Shown here in pieces: positions 58,901 through 64,000 of a stretch of DNA of 64,000 bases (within the stretch, counting starts at the first letter, position 1; every line of letters begins with the position of its first letter). The stretch comes from Protea cynaroides. Its lineage: Eukaryota; Streptophyta; Magnoliopsida; Proteales; Proteaceae. A model generated the notes under the pieces. It saw only the letters and a list, made by a program, of their open reading frames with translations. It had not been told where the DNA came from and did not search any database. Location: assembly GCA_028583415.1 (NCBI GenBank), contig CM053271.1, positions 89,701,534 to 89,765,533 on the forward strand, read 5' to 3'. A program made the translations under genes and the position numbers.

Positions 58901-61900
58901 AAATAAAAAGAGTGAATCTGCTGTTGGTCTGTTCACGTGAACGTCCGCGTGGCAGTGTTCCGTGAACAGTACTCGTGACGTGTTCACGTGAACAGTGTGG
59001 GTTGGACCCATGTTGACACATCCTTGGGCTGATCCACTACTGGCTGGTCCTTGGACTGCATCAGAGGGAGGGCCCTTATATAAAGATGTGGATTGCTTGC
59101 CTTAATCAGGAATAGGTTTTTATTTTTTAGTAAAAATTAGGAATAGGCTTCTACTCACAAGAAAAGCATAGGAAACAATCCCCTATCTATCTTTTAATTT
59201 GATTAAACTAAGAATTCATTTATTATGTAGAAAACTAGAAATACGATGCACAGCATAACTGACAAGCAGCCAATTTTGTTTCTGAACCTAAGTGGTCAAC
59301 CCAAAAGAGACCACATATATGCATAAACAAATAGTTTAGATTGAAGGGTGTGCTACATCCATAAATATATGATGAAATAAAACAATAAAGCAGTTTAATA
59401 AATAAATAAAAATGAAATTTGAGAATACAAAATACAACAATTAAGTAGTTTAACAATAAAGTATATGAGTACAAAACTTAAGTATATGAAACAAGCAGCT
59501 CAGGTTCAAGGCTGCTTACAACTCATGCACCAGTTGGTCCTACCACCTCACACCCCCATGACTTCATCTTTTAAAACATCAAGAATGAGATATTTCATGA
59601 AAAATAGAATATCAAATACAGGCAAAGGTTTAACGTGAATAGCAAAACTAAGTTCATCTAGAAAGCACTAAAAACTGGAGGTGTTTTATATCAACCTTTT
59701 TTGTCTTGTAATATTTAGTTAGACAAATCTGTACAAGGAAGGAGGCAACAAAAAATTGGATGAAACCCTATGACATGCTTCATCAAGCCAGAAAGATTGT
59801 TTCCTTTTTCTTCCTTCTTTTCTTTTTTTATTATTATTTTTTTTTAGATAGAAAAAAATTTATGAGAGCATGTGAGAGAAGTCTTGAGGAACCAGCACAG
59901 AGAGAAAACAGAGACCTGATTACACATCAACACCTAACAAAAGAAGCAGAAAACATAAAAAAAATCACCAGAATAAATGACAATGTAAACAAATATTGGC
60001 ACAAAAACAAGCCATAATTCCTGTTGAGATGCTTTGCCAAAATTCCTTCAAATTCATTTGAAACCTAGCTCCAGTATACTGTCAAACATGAATTCCCATA
60101 GTTCTGTCAATAATTCAGGAACAGGGCCTGAAATGTCATCAAAAGATCTGCTTCTTCATTCTCTCCACAAGGTCCATTTTATTGCATGCAATTATCCCTT
60201 TGAGTCACCTGGTAAAGGCTCTGGTACAGGTAAATTTTCTTATGAATACTTCCCAAATTCCATATGAGAAGGGGCAATAGACCAATAAGTGGGATCATTT
60301 CTCCTCATATGCCCAGCAAAAAGGGCATCTACTTGTCAGAGCTAGCCTCTTGCCTTGAAGGTTATCTGCTGTAAGTACTCTGTTCTTTGCTGCCACTCAT
60401 GAAAAGAAAGCAACCATTGTAGGAACTCTGGCCTTCCAAAATGTACATGAGAGAAATCCATCTCACCTTAGGTGAGAAGATGAATATTAAAAGAAATAGA
60501 GAGCTTCCCCATTCTGTCCAAGGTCCAGACTCTTCTGTCTTGCTGATTTAAGTGCAGCTTAATGATGGATAAGAGGGGTAGCAGAGTGACCACTGCTAGA
60601 TTGCAAATATCAGAAACATAGTTATTAAAGCGACACAGCGACCCCAAGCATTGGAGGCCACCTAAGCACTTATGTGACCAAGCACCTGCTTAGGCATCGT
60701 CTAAGCGCCACCCTACTTTTTTTTTTTTTTTTTTTTTAAATGTATCCATTATATCTAGTATCTACTATGACATTGATAATTTGATATAATTATGCTTATA
60801 CTACAATAAGAGTAAACATTTAAGGCAGAACGTGTATAATGATCAAACATCAAAGGGTCAAAGACAGCAAGTCAGAACATGTAAGAAAGGCACCATAGGC
60901 TTTTTTTTCACTTAATACCGCACATGGGAAAAAAAAAATTAACTTCCCATGTTAAAAATTTAGAGATATGATTGCATCACAGGCTTGGATTTCACTTAAC
61001 ACGGAACACTTTAAGGGTCGGCCACCACAAAAGCTAAAATGAAGTCAGAACACATAAGAATGGCATCACAGGCTTCTGTAACATCTAAATGAAGCTACAT
61101 ATGACTAACAAGGCCACTGCCAGGAAGAAAAAGAAGAACAGAGGAGGAGGAGGAGAATAAGAAAAGGAAAGAAAAGAAAAAGAGCATACAAGGAGCTGAG
61201 AAGAAGAAAGAGAACAGAGGAGGAGAAGAAAGAAAAAAAATTACAGAGGAACCGAAGAATAGAAGAAGAAAAAGAGAGAGAGATAACATAGAAGAAGCAG
61301 CGCCAGCCTTCACGCCTAATCATCGCCCGGATACCCAAAGCACCCACTTTTTGTAGATAATATAAAGCACCCCACCGCCCAGACCCTTATATAACGCTTG
61401 GATACCTATGATCAGAAAGCCCTCTATTGAACAAAAAGCTGCTAAATAACTCGTGCAGAATTAACTTCATAAAAATCAATAATTTTAGTTTACTTAATTG
61501 TAGATATCCAACTGTAATTGGGAATTCATAAACCTATCACTACTACACCATTAGTTGAATTCCCAATTACAGTTAGACTACATCAAATATCAGCTCTAAG
61601 CCTGTATTTGTTTGTATTAATCATATATGGACAGCCTAGAGATATAGCCGACCCCATTTAGTTGGGATAAGGCTTTGTTGTTGTTATTGTTGTTGTTTGG
61701 ACTGACTAGAGACATTTATGATCAGATCCCTTGATGTATATTTTTTGCTAATGATACTGTTTCGGTGGATGAAACAAAAGAAGGGATAAATACAAAGTTG
61801 GAAATATAGAGATCAATATTGGAATCAAAAGAATTTAAGATAAGTAAAATAAAACAGAGTATATGATGTGCAACTTTAGTAACAATAGGACTGAAAGTAG

Positions 61901-64000
61901 AGTGGTAAAAATTGACGATAAAGAAATATCGCAAAATGAAAATTTTAGGTACCTAGTTCAATCATAAATAAAAAGGCAGAAAATAGAAGATGATATTGTA
62001 CAAACATTTAAAATAGGGTGTATAAAGTGGGATGGTGCGTCTGGAGTGTTGTGTGATCGACATATTTTTTTAAACTCAAAAGGAAAATTTTATAAACAGT
62101 AATATGATCAGCAATGACATATGAGACCGAACGTTGGCAATGAAGGAACAACTATTAAGCAAACTTGCTTATCCAAAAAAAAAAAACATATAAGCACCAC
62201 ACTTAAGTATCTCCAAATATATATATATATATATATAAAATAAGGATGGTAAGTTGGATGAGTGGTAAAGCTAGAGAAAATAAAAGCAGCGTTGAACGAA
62301 TTTGGGCTAATTTAGGAGTGCTCCAATTCATGATAAGTTGTGAGAAAGTCATTTAAGCTGGCATGAACAGAGGCTTTTGAATGCTTTAGTACGGAGGGGT
62401 GATTTAATTCAAACTGAAGAGGCTAAAAGAGTCGGGAACAGGCCTAAAATGACTCTAAAAGTAGTGGTGAGTAAAGACATGCATAGCTTAGGATTAGAAC
62501 AAGTATCACTTTGAATAGAGCTGATTGGAGAAAAAGACCCATGTAGCTGATCTGTTGGATAAGGCTGAATTGAGTTGAGTTGTTATTTGCAGATTTCCAA
62601 AAGAGTGGCGCAAATTCCTCTTGTAATGGAACATTACAACACCATGAATCAACCTAGATAAGGTTCTTTCTCACCTACCTGTAATAAAGTGAGTGTTCTA
62701 AGAAAACTTTACCAGTCCATTTAGGATTCCTTTACTAATCCCAACTCGATAACTGTGATTCATCTTAGCAGTCTGCCAGCCACCACCCTTTCCATATTTG
62801 ACTTTTCAATTATTAAATGCCTCAAACTTTTTATAGGTACCCGGCATTCCAACCTGCTAATCTTTTTTCACATTTCTATATCACTGGAACCCATTTCACA
62901 TTTCTATATCACTGGAACCCATATACTCTTGGTATTGCCATTTATACCCAATGGCAAACCAAGGTATAAGATAAAAAGATTCAAACTTTATTGAATGCAA
63001 GTTCATTAATAACCACTACTTCTCCTATTGGATATAATAAACTTTCCAGCAAATTTATTTGAAACCTGAAACAGTCTCATACAACCATAACAGTTAACAC
63101 TATCGCTAAGGTGTTGAATATGCCTCCAAGGTGCATCACAAAACGTCAACATATCATTGGTAAATTGTAAATGGGTAAATCACTATAGATTCCCTTTATA
63201 CTGTAAAACCATAAAATAGGCCTCTTTCATCCAGAAATAGGTCTGTTTCAACAGTCACTGATTTTTAATAGGAAAATTCAGTTCAAACGACCAAAAAAAA
63301 TCTATGGGGTTATGCAGTACTCAAAGCTAACTTGTCCTTGATCTTTTTTTCTTTTTCATTTTTTTTTTTTCTTTGGGGGGGGGGTTGGTTCCTATGACGT
63401 AAAAGACCAAGTTTTGTGAAATTATCCAGCTAGCCAACTTAAGAATCATCAAGCAACTGAGAGATGTAGAAACCAAAGGTGTTTCTGAAACAAGTGCTCG
63501 TGAACTAGCTCCACAATGAAACATGAATCCTTTTTAACTTCGCTTGGAAATATTTCTCTAATTAACACAAAAAATAATGAAAAATGCAGAAATTTAAAGT
63601 GGACTAACAACACAGACCTTCACTTGACTCCAATCCATATTAACGACCGCAAGTCTGTGAGTTTCCTTCTCAATTTCCGGTATGGCTTCCTCCTGTTCCC
63701 AAATATAAAGCAATCTATGTCAAAAATAGGAAACAAACACAATTAAAATTTGAGAACATTTCCACTCAATTCAAATCAAAACGTCTTACCTGGATTGAGA
63801 CCTCATCCTCAGAATAAGCTTCAATCTCATCATCATCTGTATCCGAAGTGGAAGTAGAGGCGTCACTCTCCGATTCATCCAAAGACTTCAAAGATCCAGA
63901 TTCAGATTCTGATTCTCTGCTTGATTCACTGCTTGAATCTCCATGACCAACTTTACCCAAATTGCTCTTCTTCTCACTCTCCTCATTGCTTCCATCAGAA
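41121..64000 (-). CDS. ESF1: ESF1 homologue, nucleolar pre-rRNA processing protein; N-terminus beyond the window
   Basis: Seven minus-strand exons join in phase to about 610 residues; the family has about 700-750, so roughly the first 100-150 lie outside. In order: a Ser/Asp/Glu-rich acidic region (exon 1), the conserved RRM-like ESF1 core (RLAVVNMDWSQVK, AVDLFVLLSSFLPKGGQILS, IYPSEFGLKRM, SRLRYYYAVVECDSSATADY, LDLRFIPDSMEF, YEGLDFHSRALQHSNIHLTW), a long charged Lys/Asp/Glu region, and the C-terminal NUC153 motif (DPRFSVLF, FALDPTDPQFKRSAAYARQM). ESF1 acts in the nucleolus in early 18S rRNA processing in the small-subunit processome (known from yeast). The introns are very uneven: 97, 7962, 667, 2384, 9117 and 822 bp, the large ones filled with TEs. 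Confidence 0.93.
41664..41859. mobile_element. MITE-like element in the last ESF1 intron (196 bp)
   Basis: CAAGGTTTTAG at the left end and CTAAAACCTTG at the right are perfect 11-base inverted termini. Inner GAATTGGTCGGAATCGGC and GATCATCGGCCGATCC add secondary structure. No coding capacity. Confidence 0.6.
42298..42974 (-). CDS. ESF1: ESF1 exon, charged region and start of NUC153
   Basis: Starts LAELELKEFLASDDGES after CTTCTAAAG; ends DPTDPQFK plus two bases before GTATGTAC. Rich in Lys, Asp, Glu and nuclear-localisation-like KKARKKNAK. A second donor-like copy lies 56 bases downstream. Confidence 0.92.
43878..43970 (+). repeat. 48-bp direct duplication, TRIM/LTR-like
   Basis: AACATATGGGAGACTCTAGT with CCCACATCGAAACCATCGAA recurs 48 bases on with four changes. 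A CTATAAATAAGG TATA follows at 43990. AGTCCCACATCG is common in plant small LTR elements (recollection). Confidence 0.6.
46165..46176 (+). other. Primer-binding site of the LTR element in the ESF1 intron
   Basis: TGGTATCATAGC, one change from the initiator tRNA-Met complement. Confidence 0.65.
47167..48449. mobile_element. Foldback element with ~600-bp arms, copy 1
   Basis: The ends are CCAAGGTTCAAGGTGCCGG and ...CAGTCCTTGAACCATGG. From 47365 (CTTATTTATGACTAATA) to about 47750 the sequence is matched in reverse complement by about 47780-48175. The centre is near 47760, with CTAGCATAATC. Almost the whole element is a large imperfect hairpin without coding potential. It interrupts the 3' LTR of the surrounding element. 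Confidence 0.75.
48465..48488. repeat. CT microsatellite
   Basis: (CT)n of about 24 bases, in the pyrimidine-rich flank of the foldback element. Confidence 0.9.
50428..51265. mobile_element. Foldback element, copy 2, left arm shortened
   Basis: Begins GGCAGTACTTATTTATGAC, internal to the left arm of copy 1, and ends GCACCTTGAACCTTGG like the outer end of copy 1. The two arms meet near 50860. The outer ~200 bases of the left arm are missing, so the arms are unequal. Confidence 0.7.
51258..51529 (+). repeat. 136-bp tandem duplication
   Basis: AACCTTGGGTACAAGCTTAC to GATGTTCTAAGTTCT is present twice, back to back, with only about two differences (GAAG/GAGG, GATG/GATA). The near identity suggests a recent event. 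Confidence 0.93.
52092..52220 (-). CDS. ESF1: ESF1 exon, 43 codons
   Basis: Between GCTTCAG and GTTGGTGA. Holds YEGLDFHSRALQHSNIHLTW and KFNADQ. Confidence 0.93.
52925..52982. repeat. GA microsatellite in an ESF1 intron
   Basis: (GA)n of about 58 bases, followed by two GAAGGGGA units. Confidence 0.97.
54605..54767 (-). CDS. ESF1: ESF1 core exon
   Basis: Between ATTGCAG and GTATTTATT. Reads YYYAVVECDSSATADYLYKA through LDLRFIPDSMEFKHPPREI. Phase 2 to phase 0. Confidence 0.93.
55435..55655 (-). CDS. ESF1: ESF1 core exon
   Basis: Starts AVDLFVLLSSF after TTTTACAG. An acidic insert (SDDDEDDEIDKEKL) lies between the two halves of the RRM-like fold. Ends SRL plus two bases before GTGATT. Confidence 0.93.
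55824..56725 (-). repeat. 3' LTR of the gag-only element (902 bp)
   Basis: TGATGG to GCATCA. Contains repeated GTTCACGTGAAC palindromes at 56588-56662, near the start of U3. Confidence 0.9.
56726..58202 (-). pseudogene. gag of the TR-GAG-like element, frameshifted
   Basis: On the minus strand, in several frames: a coiled-coil (LAKMDAKLDSMDGRMSNLEE), a capsid part (EEMKEELKEKYLPRSFKRRL), a zinc knuckle CYHRNAYGHFARDC (second Cys is Arg), then a 120-codon open acidic C-terminus starting MDDSEDHMESNNTEM (57138-56776). Frames break every 50-150 bases in the first two thirds, but not in the last. No pol motif follows. Confidence 0.75.
58203..59063 (-). repeat. 5' LTR of the gag-only element (861 bp)
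   Basis: Matches the other LTR but is about 40 bases shorter through many scattered one-base losses. Confidence 0.9.
59815..60480 (-). pseudogene. L1-type LINE remnant (ORF2 end with zf-RVT-like motif)
   Basis: On the minus strand 60470-60270 reads WKARVPTMVAFFS, RVLTADNLQGKRLALTSRCP, then FCWAYEEK and HLLVYCPF. This is the zinc-binding tail (C-x2-C ... H ... C) that follows the reverse transcriptase in plant L1 LINEs. It runs through stops, and ends at an A-rich tail (T-rich on the plus strand, 59805-59852). It is 5'-truncated as usual for LINEs. Confidence 0.65.
60640..60740. repeat. Fragment related to the GGCG-rich TIR element ends, plus poly-T
   Basis: GCATCGTCTAAGCGCC and related words match the subterminal part at 50200-50335. 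A run of about 20 T follows. Confidence 0.45.
61517..61577. repeat. Short perfect inverted repeat
   Basis: ACTGTAATTGGGAATTCA and TGAATTCCCAATTACAGT separated by about 25 bases; an 18-bp stem. Confidence 0.85.
61640..61697 (+). mobile_element. RTE-type LINE 3' end with TTG tail
   Basis: TAGCCGACCCCATTTAGTTG, then GGATAAGGC and a (TTG)n-type tail. This is the characteristic 3' terminus of plant RTE LINEs (recollection). Only the last ~50 bases are present. Confidence 0.65.
61698..62585 (+). pseudogene. RTE-type LINE reverse transcriptase remnant
   Basis: On the plus strand, with frameshifts, it shows the back half of an RTE RT: the FADD box region decayed to FCANDTVSVDET (61745), then LESKEFKISK-like, KIDDKEISQNENFRYL (near 61910), YETERWQ, and KKTHVAD near 62540. 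It ends in GTAGCTGATCTGTTGGATAAGG, a variant of the RTE 3' terminus. One catalytic Asp of the RT box is Asn. Not functional. Confidence 0.65.
62217..62237. repeat. AT microsatellite
   Basis: (AT)n of 20 bases inside the LINE remnant. Confidence 0.9.
63618..63692 (-). CDS. ESF1: ESF1 exon, 25 codons
   Basis: Between GGAACAG and GTCTGTG. Reads EEAIPEIEKETHRLAVVNMD, then WSQVK, the start of the conserved core. Phase 0 at both ends. Confidence 0.92.
63790..64000 (-). CDS. ESF1: ESF1, first visible exon (acidic N-terminal region), cut by the window edge
   Basis: Open to the edge. Ser/Asp/Glu-rich, ends EDEVSIQ before GTAAGACG. Phase 0. The ATG at 63960 is internal, since the frame stays open above it. 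Confidence 0.9.

Larger units (their letters stand above)
55824..59063 (-). mobile_element. Gag-only LTR retrotransposon (TR-GAG-like), complete, 3240 bp
   Basis: Two direct repeats (55824-56725 and 58203-59063) start TGATGGCAAAG and end GACTGCATCA. Both flanks are GAGGG (55819-55823 and 59064-59068), a perfect 5-bp target duplication. On the minus strand a primer-like ATTGGTATCGAGC follows the right LTR, so that is the 5' LTR; AAGTAGGGGGAG precedes the left one. The internal 1.48 kb encodes only Gag-type sequence, with no protease, RT or integrase. Size and content fit the plant TR-GAG class (recollection). It depends on another element's enzymes. It sits in the 8.0-kb ESF1 intron in the same orientation as the gene. 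Confidence 0.85.

Noticed and set aside
61095..61347. Ser/Phe-rich minus ORFs
   Set aside because: Low-complexity purine-rich tract (GAAGAA/GGAGGA) read on the other strand.

Overview
This is a plant (angiosperm) nuclear window. It holds two intron-rich single-copy genes of ordinary plant type, and more than half of it is transposable-element sequence. Plant signs are a GDSL esterase of the ENOD8-like class, a captured piece of the clock regulator TIME FOR COFFEE, and LTR elements of plant chromovirus, Tat/Ogre-like and TR-GAG-like type. The species cannot be read from the sequence. The introns (up to 9.1 kb) and the TE load suggest a medium to large, non-grass genome. Left third (1-25691): a nested retrotransposon stack. 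The oldest layer is a minus-strand Ty3/Gypsy chromovirus (16913-23242, continuing off the left edge). Its RNase H region appears to be interrupted by a Tat/Ogre-like element, of which only the 3' end and a ~5.25-kb LTR (11242-16912) lie in the window. That element is in turn interrupted by a plus-strand chromovirus (1-11241, 5' LTR cut by the window edge). A solo LTR of the same family (23535-25691) lies head-to-head with the LTR of the oldest element, giving ~2.15-kb inverted arms around a 292-bp spacer. Both chromoviruses carry a long ORF on the opposite strand, between the primer-binding site and gag. All retroelement proteins seen are broken. Middle (25692-41120): non-coding sequence with small hairpin elements and a broken RING-finger fragment, then a complete five-exon GDSL esterase/lipase gene on the minus strand (32052-37536, 379 residues). 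Its 3.4-kb last intron contains a Pack-type TIR element carrying genomic pieces of TIME FOR COFFEE. At 40413-40666 is an intron-retaining fragment of replication factor C subunit 3. Right (41121-64000): the minus-strand gene for ESF1, the nucleolar 18S rRNA-processing factor; seven exons are visible and the N-terminus is beyond the right edge. Two introns of 9.1 and 8.0 kb hold an LTR element with a truncated 3' LTR, two copies of a long-armed foldback element, an 8-bp-TSD TIR element, a complete gag-only LTR element with a perfect GAGGG target duplication, and L1-type and RTE-type LINE remnants. The two real genes have no evident functional link: one is a secreted hydrolase and the other a ribosome-biogenesis factor. 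The most useful observations are the shared antisense ORF, the nesting order, the TIC-carrying Pack element, the duplicated ESF1 splice donor, and a cluster of one-base deletions at 57.2-59.1 kb that may be consensus error.
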